Positions 25,220-34,677 of a stretch of DNA of 64,000 nucleotides are shown here, piece by piece. The translations under genes were made by a program, and so were the position numbers. This stretch comes from Actinoplanes regularis. GTDB lineage: Bacteria > Actinomycetota > Actinomycetes > Mycobacteriales > Micromonosporaceae. Each line of letters opens with the position of its first letter. Within the stretch, counting starts at the first letter, position 1. Below the pieces are notes generated by a model. It saw only the letters and a list, made by a program, of their open reading frames with translations, was not told where the DNA came from and did no database searches. Location: NCBI RefSeq assembly GCF_900188005.1, contig NZ_FZNR01000002.1, positions 1-64,000 of the forward strand, read 5' to 3'.

Positions 25220-28200
25220 ATGCTCCGTACCCTCGCTGCCGCGGCCCTCCTCACCGCCGCGGTCCTCTCGATGCCACAGGCGGCCCAGGCCGCCGACCTC
25301 GACCTCACCGGCTACGTCAATCCGTTCGTCGGCACCGACGACAGCAACTCACCGAACCCCGTCGGCGGCGGCGCCGGCGGCAGCACCTTCCCCGGCGCCA
25401 CCGTGCCGTTCGGAATGGTGCAGTTCAGCCCGGACACCCCGACCGGCTCGCCCTCCGGTTACCGCGACAAGGACCGGACCATCGAGTCGTTCAGCCTCAC
25501 CCACTTCAACGGGGCCGGCTGCCCGAACAACGAGGACCTGCCGATCCTCCCGATCACCGGCAACCTCGGCTCCTCCCCGGGCAGCGCCTGGACCTCGTAC
25601 GCCAGCGCCTACACCAAGACCAACGAGTCGGCCGCCCCCGGCTACTACAAGAACCGGCTGGACAAGTACGGCATCGACGCCGAACTGAGCGCCACCACCC
25701 GCACCGGCGCGCTGCGGCTCACCTACCCCGCGACAACCACCGCCCGAGTCCTGATCAACGCCTCGCGATCGGCCACCGGCGACCGGGCCGGCACCGTGTC
25801 GATCAGCGGCAACCGGGTCTCGGGCGAGCACACGGCCGGCGGATTCTGTGGCGGCCGCACCTTCAAGATGTACTACTCGATCCAGTTCGACCGCACACCC
25901 ACCGGCGTCGGCACGTTCAACGGCGGCACCGTCACCGCCGGGTCCACCAGCGTCAGCGGGAACCAGGCCGGCGCCTACGTCACCTTCGACACCAGCTCGA
26001 ACCAGGTGATCAACGCGACGATCGGCATCTCCTTCGTCAGCGTGACGAACGCGCAGAACAACGCGACCGCCGAGGCGGGTGCCTTCGCCACCGTACGAGC
26101 GAACGCCGACGCCGCCTGGAACACCGCGCTCAACCGCATCCAGGTCACCGGCGGCGGCACCACCGACCTGCAGAAGTTCTACACCGCGCTCTACCACGTG
26201 CTGATGAACCCGAACATCTCCAGCGACACCAACGGGCAGTACATGGGCTTCGACGGCGCGGTGCACTCCGCGTCGCACCCCGTCTACCAGAACTACTCCG
26301 GCTGGGACATCTACCGCTCCTGGGCCGCACTGACCGCGCTGATCGCACCGGACGTGATGACCGACATCGTCAAGTCGATGGTGCTCGACGGCCAGCAGGG
26401 CGGCCTGCTGCCGAAGTGGTCGCACCAGACCGCCGAGGACTTCGTCATGCCCGGCGACCCCGGGCCGATCATCGTGGCCAGCGCGTACGCCTTCGGGGTG
26501 CGCGACTTCGACACGGCGGCGGCGCTGGCTCTGATGAAGAAGAGCGCCACCGGCGGCAGCACCCAGGGCACCGTGCTGCGCGGCAACCGCGGCTCCTACG
26601 AGAGCGCGCACTACATCCCCGGCAACCCGTCGGAGACCCTCGAGTACGCCTCGAGCGACTTCGCGATCAGCCAGTTCGCCAAGGCCCTCGGCGACACCGC
26701 GGCCTACAACACGTACGCGACCCACTCGCAGTACTGGCGCAGCCTGTTCAACGGCGAGTCGTCGTACATCCACACCCGCGGCAGTGACGGCGCCTACGCC
26801 TGGCCGCTGAACCCGGCGACCGAGAGCCCGTACGTGGAGGGCAACGCCGCCCAGTACACCTGGATGGTGCCGCACAACCTGGGCGCCCTGGTCACCCTGA
26901 TGGGCGGGCCGGCGACCGCCGTGCAGCGGCTCGACCACCACTTCACCGAGCTCAACGGGGGCCTGTCCCGGCCGTACTTTTATGTCGGCAACGAGCCGGA
27001 GCACGGCGTGCCGTGGGCGTACAACTACGCCCGCAAGCCGGCCGGCACCTCCGACGCGGTCCGCCGGGTGATGAGCGAGTCGTTCACCACCGGCGCCGGC
27101 GGCCTACCCGGCAACGACGATCTCGGCGCCACCAGCGCGTGGTACATCTGGTCGGCGCTCGGCCTCTACCCGGTCGCGCCCGGCTCCGACCTGCTGACCG
27201 TGCACGGTGGTCTCTTCCCGCAGGCGCTGATCCAGCGTCCCGGCGGGAACATCACCATCACCGGCGGCAGCGCCACCAACCGGTACGTGCAGTCGCTCTC
27301 CGTCGACGGCACCGCCACCAGCCACAGCTGGATCCGGTACCCGCAGATCGGCGGCGGCGCCACCATCGCGTACACGATGGGCTCCTCCCCCGCCTCCTGG
27401 GGAACCGCGGCCGGCGACGTGCCGCCCAGCTTCGGCGACGGCGCGCAGCAGCCGCCCGCCGAGCCGGACCTCGGGCCGAACCTGGCGCTGAACAAGACCG
27501 CCACCGGCGGGGCCGCCGCCTGCGGCAGCACCGAGGGCCCGGCCAAGGCCGTCGACGGCCTGCTGAAGGACAACAGCAAATGGTGTACGACCGGAACACC
27601 GCGCACGTTGACCGTCGACCTCGGCTCCGCGCAGAACGTGTCCTCGTTCGTGGTCAAGCACGCCGGCCTCGGCGGCGAGCGGACCAACTGGAACACCGGC
27701 GCCTTCACCATCGCCACCAGCACCGACAACGCGACCTGGTCGAACGCGGTCACGGTCGGCACTGCGCGGGCCAGTCGCACGTACGCACCGATCCCGGCGC
27801 GTACCGCCCGCTATGTTCGCCTCGATGTCACCACGCCGGCCAACGACACCAACACCGCGGCCCGGATCTACGAGCTCGAGGTGTACGGATCGAGCAGCGC
27901 CCCGGCCGACCTGGCCCTGCGCCAGCCGGCCACCGCCGATTCCACGTGCGGCGCCAACGAGGGCGCGGACAAGGCGGTCAACGGCAGCTGGCTGGGCGGC
28001 TGGAACGACAAGTGGTGCTCGGGCGGCTCCAGCAAGTGGCTGCAGACCGACCTGGGTGGCACCAAGCACGTCGGCTCGGTGGTGATCCGGCACGCCGGTG
28101 CCGGCGGTGAGTACCCGGCCTGGAACACCCGGGACTTCGACCTGCTCACCTCCAGCGACGGTACGACCTGGACCACCCGTGCCACGGTGCGCGGCAACAC

Positions 28201-28321
28201 CGCCGACAGCACCACCACGACGATCGACGCGGATGCGCGGTATGTCCGGCTGAACATCGTCACTCCCGCCAGTGACGGGAACACCGCGGCCCGGATCTAC
28301 GAGTTCGACGTACGCGGCTGA
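25220..28321 (+). CDS. Secreted GH92 alpha-mannosidase with two C-terminal F5/8-type C (CBM32-like) domains
   Basis: 1033 residues from ATG 25220, 8 nt after an AAGGGA site; ATG 25199 in frame has poorer context. The signal peptide ends near QAAQAAD. The GH92 catalytic region shows GGSTFPGATVPFGMVQFSP, LTHFNGAGC, YSGWDIYRSWAAL and GGLPGNDDLGATSAWY. GH92 enzymes are calcium-dependent exo-alpha-mannosidases that invert configuration. After about residue 755 come two tandem discoidin-like modules, each with an N-terminal NLALNK or DLALRQ start, a DLG strand and an ending TAARIYE. This gives substrate anchoring. The linkage specificity (alpha-1,2 or other) cannot be read from sequence. Confidence 0.93.
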   Translation: MLRTLAAAALLTAAVLSMPQAAQAADLDLTGYVNPFVGTDDSNSPNPVGGGAGGSTFPGATVPFGMVQFSPDTPTGSPSGYRDKDRTIESFSLTHFNGAGCPNNEDLPILPITGNLGSSPGSAWTSYASAYTKTNESAAPGYYKNRLDKYGIDAELSATTRTGALRLTYPATTTARVLINASRSATGDRAGTVSISGNRVSGEHTAGGFCGGRTFKMYYSIQFDRTPTGVGTFNGGTVTAGSTSVSGNQAGAYVTFDTSSNQVINATIGISFVSVTNAQNNATAEAGAFATVRANADAAWNTALNRIQVTGGGTTDLQKFYTALYHVLMNPNISSDTNGQYMGFDGAVHSASHPVYQNYSGWDIYRSWAALTALIAPDVMTDIVKSMVLDGQQGGLLPKWSHQTAEDFVMPGDPGPIIVASAYAFGVRDFDTAAALALMKKSATGGSTQGTVLRGNRGSYESAHYIPGNPSETLEYASSDFAISQFAKALGDTAAYNTYATHSQYWRSLFNGESSYIHTRGSDGAYAWPLNPATESPYVEGNAAQYTWMVPHNLGALVTLMGGPATAVQRLDHHFTELNGGLSRPYFYVGNEPEHGVPWAYNYARKPAGTSDAVRRVMSESFTTGAGGLPGNDDLGATSAWYIWSALGLYPVAPGSDLLTVHGGLFPQALIQRPGGNITITGGSATNRYVQSLSVDGTATSHSWIRYPQIGGGATIAYTMGSSPASWGTAAGDVPPSFGDGAQQPPAEPDLGPNLALNKTATGGAAACGSTEGPAKAVDGLLKDNSKWCTTGTPRTLTVDLGSAQNVSSFVVKHAGLGGERTNWNTGAFTIATSTDNATWSNAVTVGTARASRTYAPIPARTARYVRLDVTTPANDTNTAARIYELEVYGSSSAPADLALRQPATADSTCGANEGADKAVNGSWLGGWNDKWCSGGSSKWLQTDLGGTKHVGSVVIRHAGAGGEYPAWNTRDFDLLTSSDGTTWTTRATVRGNTADSTTTTIDADARYVRLNIVTPASDGNTAARIYEFDVRG

Positions 28322-28335
28322 CCCGCACCGATGTA

Positions 28336-28369
28336 CCGACCGGCCGGGACAGGAGTCCCGGCCGGTCGG
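28336..28369. terminator. Strong bidirectional terminator between GH92 and lacI-type gene
   Basis: Perfect 15-bp stem (28336-28350 with 28355-28369) and 4-nt loop AGGA, filling almost the whole gap between the convergent stops at 28321 and 28370. Confidence 0.85.
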
Positions 28370-29365
28370 CTATCGCTCGCCCGAGCCGCGCGGGATCAGG
28401 GTCGTCGGGATCACGACGGTGCGCGGCGGTCCGGTGTAGCCGCCGATGCGCTCGATCGCCATCCGGGCCGCCATGCTGCCCAGCTCGGTCGTGTCGTGTG
28501 AGATCACGGTCAGCCCCAGCACGTCGGCCAGCTCGAAGTCGTCGAACCCGACGAGCGCCGGCTGGAACCGGCGTCCGCGCAGGGCCCGCAGAGCGCCGAT
28601 GGTGAGCCGGTTGTTGGTGGTGAACAACGCGGTCGGCGGCTCGGGCAGGGCGAGCAGCTCACTGACGACGTCTCCGGCGGTGGCCGCGTCGTGCACATCG
28701 GTCCGCAGATACGGTTCCCAGTCCACATTGCCGGCCGACCGCATCGCGGCCGAGAACCCGTTGATCCGCGCCTGCTGCGACGCGGTCCGCACCAGGTCGG
28801 CGACCAGCGCGATACGACGATGGCCACGGGCCAGGAGATGCTCGGCGGCGGAGTGGGCACCGCCGGCGTTGTCGATCAGAACACTGTCCGCGACCAGCCC
28901 GACGGGCGGCCGGTCGATGAACACGCACGGGATGTTGTGGCTGTTCGCCACGATGCCGCCGCCGCTCGGGATCACCAGCAGCGCGCGCACCCGGCGCTCC
29001 ACCAGCGCCTCGACGAGGCTGCTCTCCAACTCGCCGTTCTCGTCGTTGTTGACGGTGACCAGCAGCAGACCGCGCCGGCGCAGCTCGCGCTCCACCCCGC
29101 TGGCGACCGCGGAGTAGAACGGATTCGCCAGATCCCCGCTGATCAGGCCGACCAGCGCGGAGGTCGCCCCGGTCCGCAGCTCGCGGGCGAGGCCGTTGAG
29201 ACGGTATCCGAGCTCGTCGGCGGCCGCGCGGACCCGCTGCTCGGTGGCGCCGGAGACGTAGGGCTCGCCGTTGAGCGCGCGGGACGCGGTCTTGAGACTC
29301 ACGCCGGCCCGGGCCGCGACCTGGCTCAGGGTCGGTGGCCGGACGGGCGGCTCCTCGGCGGGCAT
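28370..29365 (-). CDS. LacI-family transcriptional repressor
   Basis: 331 residues from ATG 29365. The N-terminal helix-turn-helix is TLSQVAARAGVSLKTASRALNG, with the hinge NGLARELRTGAT. The rest is a periplasmic-binding-protein-like effector domain (LVGLISGDLANPFYS; VFIDRPPVG; GHRRIALVAD; TALFTTNNRLTIGALRAL; LVGFDDFELAD). No clear Shine-Dalgarno site. Location and the two LacI-type palindromes at 19261 and 25175 suggest it represses the GH78 and GH92 genes and is released by a sugar from their substrates. That regulon is inference. Confidence 0.93.
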   Translation of the reverse strand: MPAEEPPVRPPTLSQVAARAGVSLKTASRALNGEPYVSGATEQRVRAAADELGYRLNGLARELRTGATSALVGLISGDLANPFYSAVASGVERELRRRGLLLVTVNNDENGELESSLVEALVERRVRALLVIPSGGGIVANSHNIPCVFIDRPPVGLVADSVLIDNAGGAHSAAEHLLARGHRRIALVADLVRTASQQARINGFSAAMRSAGNVDWEPYLRTDVHDAATAGDVVSELLALPEPPTALFTTNNRLTIGALRALRGRRFQPALVGFDDFELADVLGLTVISHDTTELGSMAARMAIERIGGYTGPPRTVVIPTTLIPRGSGER

Positions 29366-29423
29366 GCCCAGAGTATGGCAATAGTTTTCGCGGCACGGCG
29401 CGGCTCGACCCGCGCTTCCCACG

Positions 29424-30101
29424 TCACGTCGTGAGCCGGCGATCCCTGATGATCCGCGGGACTTCGACGTCCCGGTTGTCGATCAGGACGGTGGCCCGCT
29501 GCCGGGGCGAGCACGTCCGAAGATAGATGCGCTGCCCCTCGACATAGCGGCGCATGCTCGGGTGCTCGGGATCCGGGTTGGAGCCGTCGCGTACCGCCAT
29601 CCGCTCCGCGGTCACCGCGAACGGCACGTCCAGGAACACCGACAGGTCCCAGGCCGCGGAGAGTTCGTCGCGGTGCAGGAACAGCCCATCGACCAGCAGC
29701 ACCGTTCCGGGCACGGCCACATGCGGCTCCGGCTCCAGCACCGTGTCGGTACCGAGGTCGTACGCGACAGACCGGTATCGCCGTGAGCCGCCGGGCCGAA
29801 AGGCTGTCAGCACGTCACTCTCGAAGCGCCGGTAGTCGTACGAGTCCGCCCAGAAACCCTCCGGCGAGGTGCGTCCTCGCTGATAACGCACCGCACGGGT
29901 GTTCAGGAAATCATCCAGCGAGATGCGCACCACCGGCCGGCCCGACGCCTTGACCACCGCCGCGAGCTCATCGGCGAACACGGTCTTGCCGGCCCCGTCC
30001 ACACCGTCGACAGCAACCCGGACACAGTCCTCGCCCTCACTCGCGGGAATGCATCGCGCAACCCGCTCGATCACCGCACGCCGCTCCACAGACAGCCTCA
30101 C
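29424..30101 (-). CDS. Uridine kinase-like P-loop kinase
   Basis: 225 residues from GTG 30101. Walker A GVDGAGKT at residues 33-40, a substrate-site RISLDDFLNTRAVRYQRG, VLLVDGLFLHRDEL and a lid-like RMAVRDG. This is the layout of the uridine kinase/phosphoribulokinase-like group often annotated as uridine kinase in actinomycetes. It starts 27 nt after the stop of the upstream aldehyde dehydrogenase gene and may be co-transcribed with it. The true phosphoryl acceptor is unknown. Confidence 0.8.
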   Translation of the reverse strand: MRLSVERRAVIERVARCIPASEGEDCVRVAVDGVDGAGKTVFADELAAVVKASGRPVVRISLDDFLNTRAVRYQRGRTSPEGFWADSYDYRRFESDVLTAFRPGGSRRYRSVAYDLGTDTVLEPEPHVAVPGTVLLVDGLFLHRDELSAAWDLSVFLDVPFAVTAERMAVRDGSNPDPEHPSMRRYVEGQRIYLRTCSPRQRATVLIDNRDVEVPRIIRDRRLTT

Positions 30102-30128
30102 CGGCCAACCCTCTCAAAGCCCTTCCAC

Positions 30129-31589
30129 TCAGAACGGGTAGGTGGGCGTTTCCGCGCGGACGGTGACCCAGCGGGTTTCGGTGAACGCGTCGATGTTCGC
30201 GGCCGCGCCACCGAGGCGGGACCCGGTCCCGGAGGCGCCGACCCCGCCGAACGGTGCGTTGGCCTCGTCGTTGACGGTCTGGTCGTTGATGTGCACGATG
30301 CCGGTCGGCAGCCGATCGGCCAGGGCCAGCCCCTTCATCACGTCCCGGGTCACGATCCCCAGCGACAAGCCGTATTGACCGGCCCCGGCCAGGCGGGCGG
30401 CGTCGTCGACGCCGCTGAACCGGGCCACCGGCGCGACCGGCCCGAAGATCTCCTGGGTGAAGGCCGGGGTCTCGGCGCTGCTGTCGGCCATCACGGTAGC
30501 CGAGTAGAACAGGTCGTCGTACTTGCCGCCGGCCACCAGCCGGGCGCCCTGGTCGGCGCTGGAGACGACCAGCGCATGGATCTTGTCGCGCTGTCCCTTG
30601 TCGATGACCGGACCGAGCGCGACCTGCTGCCGGGCCGGATCGCCGACGGGCAGGGCGGCCGCCTTGGCGGCGAGCCGCTCGACGAACTCGTCGTAGATCC
30701 GGTCGTGGACCAGGTGCCGGCCGGTGGTCATGCAGATCTGACCCTGGTGGAAGAAGCTGCCCCAGGTGGCGAGGTTGACGGCCCGGTCGAGGTCGGCGTC
30801 GTCGAGCACGATCAGGGCGGAGTTGCCGCCGAGCTCCAGGTGGGCGCGTTTGAGGTGCTGGCCGGCGAGCTGGCCGATGCGGCGGCCGACGGCGGTGGAG
30901 CCGGTGAACGAGATGACCCGGACCAGCGGGTGGGTGACCAGGGCTTCGCCGACGTCGACGCCGCCGGGCAGCACCTGCAGCACGCCGGGCGGCAGGCCGG
31001 CCTCTTCGAAGACGCGCGCGATGGTGACACCGCCGGTGACCGCCGTTCGCGGATCCGGTTTCAGGATGACGGCGTTGCCCAGGGCCAGGGCGGGCGCCAC
31101 CGACCGGATGCCGAGGATGATCGGCACGTTGAACGGCGAGATGACCCCGACGACCCCGGCCGGGACGCGCCGGGCCATCGACAGCCGGGGCTGCTCGCTC
31201 GGCAGCAGTTCCCCATACGGGCGGCTGGGCAGGCCCGCGGCCTCGTAGCACTCCTGCTCGGCGACGTGCACGGCGAAGCCGGCCATGCCGGGAACCGCGC
31301 CGACCTCGCGCACGTTCCACCAGGAGATCTCCTCGGCGTGCCGGGCCCACAGCTCGCCGGCGCGGCGCAGCACCGCGGCACGTTCCGGATGTGGGCGGGC
31401 GGCCCAGGCGGTCTGCGCCGCGGCCGCGGTCTCGGCGGCGCGGTCCAGGTCGTCCGGGCCGGCGATGCCGATTCCGGCGAGGCGGGAGCCGGTGGCCGGT
31501 TCGACGACGTCCCGGGTTCCGCCGGATCCGGGCACCCAGGAGCCGCCCAGGAAGATCTTGTCCTGCCAATGTGACGCGTCCAGGAACAC
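30129..31589 (-). CDS. NAD(P)-dependent aldehyde dehydrogenase (benzaldehyde/vanillin dehydrogenase-like)
   Basis: 486 residues from GTG 31589, 7 nt after GAGAGG; GTG 31592 is equally in frame. Complete ALDH fold: VGVISPFNVP, ILKPDP, ISFTGSTAVG, Glu252 in LELGGNS, Cys286 in QGQICM, EIFGPVAPV and a final INDQTVNDEANAPFGG. The INDQTVNDE block is typical of the aromatic-aldehyde dehydrogenase subgroup. It is divergent in layout from the IclR regulator's target operon and shares a subgroup with the second ALDH at 37376, so both may serve one aldehyde-yielding pathway. Confidence 0.9.
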   Translation of the reverse strand: MFLDASHWQDKIFLGGSWVPGSGGTRDVVEPATGSRLAGIGIAGPDDLDRAAETAAAAQTAWAARPHPERAAVLRRAGELWARHAEEISWWNVREVGAVPGMAGFAVHVAEQECYEAAGLPSRPYGELLPSEQPRLSMARRVPAGVVGVISPFNVPIILGIRSVAPALALGNAVILKPDPRTAVTGGVTIARVFEEAGLPPGVLQVLPGGVDVGEALVTHPLVRVISFTGSTAVGRRIGQLAGQHLKRAHLELGGNSALIVLDDADLDRAVNLATWGSFFHQGQICMTTGRHLVHDRIYDEFVERLAAKAAALPVGDPARQQVALGPVIDKGQRDKIHALVVSSADQGARLVAGGKYDDLFYSATVMADSSAETPAFTQEIFGPVAPVARFSGVDDAARLAGAGQYGLSLGIVTRDVMKGLALADRLPTGIVHINDQTVNDEANAPFGGVGASGTGSRLGGAAANIDAFTETRWVTVRAETPTYPF

Positions 31590-31691
31590 CACGACGTCCT
31601 CTCTCCAGCGGGTGCGGCCGAATGTAGGCCGATGTCCGGACCGGCTCAACAGGCTGTTTCACTTAGCGCGTCAGGTGTTCCGACTGCTGAA

Positions 31692-32519
31692 TCAATTGGC
31701 CGGGCGATAGCCGAGACGAGCGGAGATCTCAGCGGCGGTACGGCGGAGCGGCACCTCCAACCGGCCGACCACCGACTCGATCGCGGCGGTCCAGGTCGTC
31801 AGGTGCACGGCGACGTTGATCGCGGCGACCACGTGGCCGGTCCGGTCACGTACGGGCGCGGCGATCGAGCGCAGCCCGGGCGCCAGTTCCTCGTCGCTGA
31901 TCGCGATGCCGGTCTGGCGCACCCGGGCCAGGGCGCTGGTCAGCTGCTCCCGCATGGTGATCGTCTTCGGGCCACGGCGGGCCAGGTCGGTACGGTCCAG
32001 CAGGGCCCGCAGGGTGCCCGGCTCCCGGTACGCCAGCAGCACCTTCCCCATCGAGGTGCAGTAGGCCGGCAGCCGCGAACCCACGTGCAGGTTGAGGTCC
32101 ATGGACATGGTGCCGGCGCGCCGGCTGCGGCACCGTTCAACGTAGACGATGTCCTGGCCGTCGAGCACCGCCATGCTCGCCGCGCAGCCGGTCTCGTCCG
32201 ACAGCGCCTGCAGGTGCCGCATCGCGACCCGGGTCACCTCCATCGAGGCCAGTGCGGCGAACCCGAGGTCGATCACGCGCGGGCCCAGCGAGTACTTGCG
32301 GGTGTCCGGGTCCTGCTGGACGTAGCCGAGCTTGGCCAGGGTGGCCACGTACCGGTAGGCGGTGGAGCGGTTGAGACCGACCGAGCGGGCCAGGTCGGCG
32401 ATGCCGAGCAGCAGCCCGCCGTCGGCGAACGCGGAGAGGATCAGCAGGCCGCGCTCGAGCGACTGGGAGAGGGCGACCTGGCCGGTGGAGCCGGAGCCGG
32501 GATCGTTTTCGGCGGTCAT
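31692..32519 (-). CDS. IclR-family transcriptional regulator
   Basis: 275 residues from ATG 32519. N-terminal winged helix (SLERGLLILSAFADG, LGIADLARSVGLNRSTAYRYV) followed by the IclR effector domain (GTMSMDLNLHVGSRLPAYCTSMGKVLLA, IAISDEELAPGLRSIAAPV). IclR proteins commonly control aromatic or carboxylic acid catabolism and bind small organic acids. It is transcribed away from the liv-type ABC operon, across a 101-nt intergenic region holding an inverted repeat, and toward the aldehyde dehydrogenase gene, so it is the prime candidate regulator of both. Confidence 0.92.
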   Translation of the reverse strand: MTAENDPGSGSTGQVALSQSLERGLLILSAFADGGLLLGIADLARSVGLNRSTAYRYVATLAKLGYVQQDPDTRKYSLGPRVIDLGFAALASMEVTRVAMRHLQALSDETGCAASMAVLDGQDIVYVERCRSRRAGTMSMDLNLHVGSRLPAYCTSMGKVLLAYREPGTLRALLDRTDLARRGPKTITMREQLTSALARVRQTGIAISDEELAPGLRSIAAPVRDRTGHVVAAINVAVHLTTWTAAIESVVGRLEVPLRRTAAEISARLGYRPAN

Positions 32520-32539
32520 GCGGTGAAGGTAGCAACGGC

Positions 32540-32592
32540 GTTTCATTAATCGAAACACTTCGTTGACTCTCTCGTACAGACGCTCCTAGATT
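32540..32592 (+). promoter_or_regulatory. Inverted repeat plus promoter of the ABC-transporter operon
   Basis: GTTTC (32540-32544) and GAAAC (32552-32556) form an IclR-like inverted repeat. It is followed by -35 TTGACT (32563-32568), an 18-bp spacer and -10 TAGATT (32587-32592). GGAGGA at 32611-32616 serves the livJ-type start at 32621. Confidence 0.6.
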
Positions 32593-32620
32593 CCTGCGCA
32601 CCTAGTTCCCGGAGGAATCA

Positions 32621-33940
32621 ATGATCAACTCCCCGGAAATCCCCTTGTCGTTCTCCGCCTCCCGGCGTTCCCTGCTTCGTGCTCTCGGCGCCGGTGTCAC
32701 CGGCCTGGGCCTGGCCGCCTGCGGCAAGCTCGCCGACGACGGCGCGCAGGCCACCGGCTCCACTCTCAAGATCGGTTTCGTGAGCCCGCGGACCGGCCCC
32801 GCGGCGTCGTTCGGCGAGCCGGACGGATACGTGTTGTCCCTGGCCCGCAAGGCGTTCGCCGGCGGCCTGACGATCGGTGGCACCCGGTACGACCTCCAGA
32901 TCATCGACCGGGACGGCCAGTCCAACCCGCAGCGCGGGGCCCAGGTAGCCAACGATCTGATCAACAGTGACGGCGTCGACCTGATGCTGGCCACCTCGAC
33001 ACCGGAGACGGTCAATCCGGTCTCCGACGCCTGCGAAGCCGCCGGAGTCCCCTGCATCTCCACAGTGGTGCCGTGGGAGGCCTGGTACTTCGGCCGCGGC
33101 GCCAAGCCCGAGGACAAGCAAGCGTTCAAGTACACGTACCACTTCTGCTTCGGGGTGGAGCAGTTCCATCAGGCGTACACCCACCTGTGGCCGCAGGTCC
33201 CGACCAACAAGAAGGTCGGCGTGATGTGGCCCAACGACTCCGACGGCAATGCCATCCGCGCGGCGCTCGGACCGCTGCTGGCCAAGGACGGCTACACGAT
33301 CGTCGACCCGGGCGCGTACACCGACGGGACCAACGACTTCTCGGCCCAGATCGCGAAGTTCAAGGCCGAGGGTGTGGAAATCTTCAACACCTTCCCGATC
33401 CCGCCCGACTTCGCGACGTTCTGGCGGCAGGCCGCCCAGCAGGGCTTCCGGCCGAGGATCGCCCAGATCGCCAAGACCGGGCTCTTCCCGTCCCAGGTCG
33501 AGGCGCTCGGTGACATCGGGGCCGGGCTGGCCAGCGCGGCCTACTGGACGCCGACCTACCCGTACACGTCCGCACTGACCAAGGTGTCGTCGAAGGAGCT
33601 CGCCGACGGCTACCAGAACGAGGCCGGCAAGCAGTGGAGCCAGCAGCTCGGCCCCAGCCTCGCCCTGTTCGACGTCGCGGCCGCGGCGCTGCGGGCGGTC
33701 GCGAACCCGAAGGACAGGGCGGCGGTCGCCAAGGCGATCGGCACCCTCGACGTCCAGACCCCGGTCGGCCGGCTGCGGTGGGGCAAGGGCCCGAACGGCA
33801 ACGTCGTGGCCACCCCCATCCTCGGCGGCCAGTGGGTCAGGACCACCGGCGGCAAGTACCCGCTCGACTTCGTGCTCTGCGAGAACTCGTCCGACCCGAA
33901 CGTCCCGGTGGCCGCCCAGCTGAAGGCCTACGGCGCGTGA
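32621..33940 (+). CDS. ABC transporter substrate-binding lipoprotein, LivJ/amide-urea family
   Basis: 439 residues. The N-terminus has a Tat-like SRRSLLRAL run and a lipobox ending LAAC, so it is probably exported folded and lipidated. The mature part is a Leu/Ile/Val-type type I binding protein (LKIGFVSPRTGPAASFGEPDG, NPQRGAQVANDLINSDGVDLML). Members bind branched-chain amino acids, amides, urea or aromatic acids. It is the first gene of an operon encoding two ATPases and two permeases, divergent from an IclR regulator and ending in an aldehyde dehydrogenase, which favours an organic acid or aromatic ligand. Confidence 0.92.
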   Translation: MINSPEIPLSFSASRRSLLRALGAGVTGLGLAACGKLADDGAQATGSTLKIGFVSPRTGPAASFGEPDGYVLSLARKAFAGGLTIGGTRYDLQIIDRDGQSNPQRGAQVANDLINSDGVDLMLATSTPETVNPVSDACEAAGVPCISTVVPWEAWYFGRGAKPEDKQAFKYTYHFCFGVEQFHQAYTHLWPQVPTNKKVGVMWPNDSDGNAIRAALGPLLAKDGYTIVDPGAYTDGTNDFSAQIAKFKAEGVEIFNTFPIPPDFATFWRQAAQQGFRPRIAQIAKTGLFPSQVEALGDIGAGLASAAYWTPTYPYTSALTKVSSKELADGYQNEAGKQWSQQLGPSLALFDVAAAALRAVANPKDRAAVAKAIGTLDVQTPVGRLRWGKGPNGNVVATPILGGQWVRTTGGKYPLDFVLCENSSDPNVPVAAQLKAYGA

Positions 33941-34677
33941 GCAAGGCGATCCCGGCGGCCCGCGCCCTGACCGGGCGCGGCCTGTCCAAACGCTTCGGCG
34001 ACCTGGTGGTCCTCGACGATGTCGACTTCAGCGTGGTCGCGGGCGACGCCGTCGGCATCGTCGGGCCGAACGGCGCCGGCAAGACCACCCTGCTGAACCT
34101 TCTCGCCGGCTCGCTACGACCGAACGCCGGCACGATCACCCTCGACGACCAGGACATCACCACCACCTCACCGGCGACCCGCTGCCGGCGGGGCATCGGC
34201 CGGGCCATGCAGATCCCACGACCGTTCGCCGGCCTGACCGTGCTGGAGAACGTCCTGGTCGGCGCTTCGTACGGGGCCGGGCTGCGCGGGCAGCACGCCT
34301 ATCGGCACTGCGCCGAGGTGCTCGACACCTGCGGCCTGATCGAGCTCGCGAACCGGCGCGCCGACAGCCTCGGCCTGCTGCACCGCAAGCGCCTCGAACT
34401 GGCCCGGGCGCTCGCCACCGGCCCGCGGATCCTGCTGCTCGACGAGATCGGTGGCGGGCTCACCGACGCCGAGGCGGTCGACCTGGTGGTCACCGTCCGC
34501 AAGCTGCGCGAACGCGGGATCGGCGTCGTCTGGATCGAACACATCGTGCACGTCCTGGTCCAGGCCGTCGACCGGCTGGTCTGCATGGACGCCGGAAGGA
34601 TCATCGCGGACGGCGACCCGCAGGCGGTCCTGTCCGACGCCGTCGTCGTGGACGCCTATCTGGGAAAGGCCCAATGA
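33937..34677 (+). CDS. ABC transporter ATP-binding protein, LivG type
   Basis: 246 residues from GTG 33937, overlapping the previous stop (GTGA). Walker A GPNGAGKT at 43-50, MQIPRPFAGLTVLENVLVG typical of LivG, signature region LGLLHRKRLELARAL (divergent from LSGGQ as in many LivG proteins), and Walker B LLLDEIGGGL with the catalytic Glu kept but Ile in place of the common Pro. The C-terminal WIEHIVHVLVQAVDR is LivG-like. Works with the LivF-type ATPase at 34751. The frame open upstream of 33937 is shadow. Confidence 0.92.
   Translation: MSKAIPAARALTGRGLSKRFGDLVVLDDVDFSVVAGDAVGIVGPNGAGKTTLLNLLAGSLRPNAGTITLDDQDITTTSPATRCRRGIGRAMQIPRPFAGLTVLENVLVGASYGAGLRGQHAYRHCAEVLDTCGLIELANRRADSLGLLHRKRLELARALATGPRILLLDEIGGGLTDAEAVDLVVTVRKLRERGIGVVWIEHIVHVLVQAVDRLVCMDAGRIIADGDPQAVLSDAVVVDAYLGKAQ

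Noticed and set aside
32540..32556. A matching half-site (GTTTCAcTTAG) at about 31663 before the aldehyde dehydrogenase as a second IclR operator
   Set aside because: Only one half matches and no partner arm is visible.
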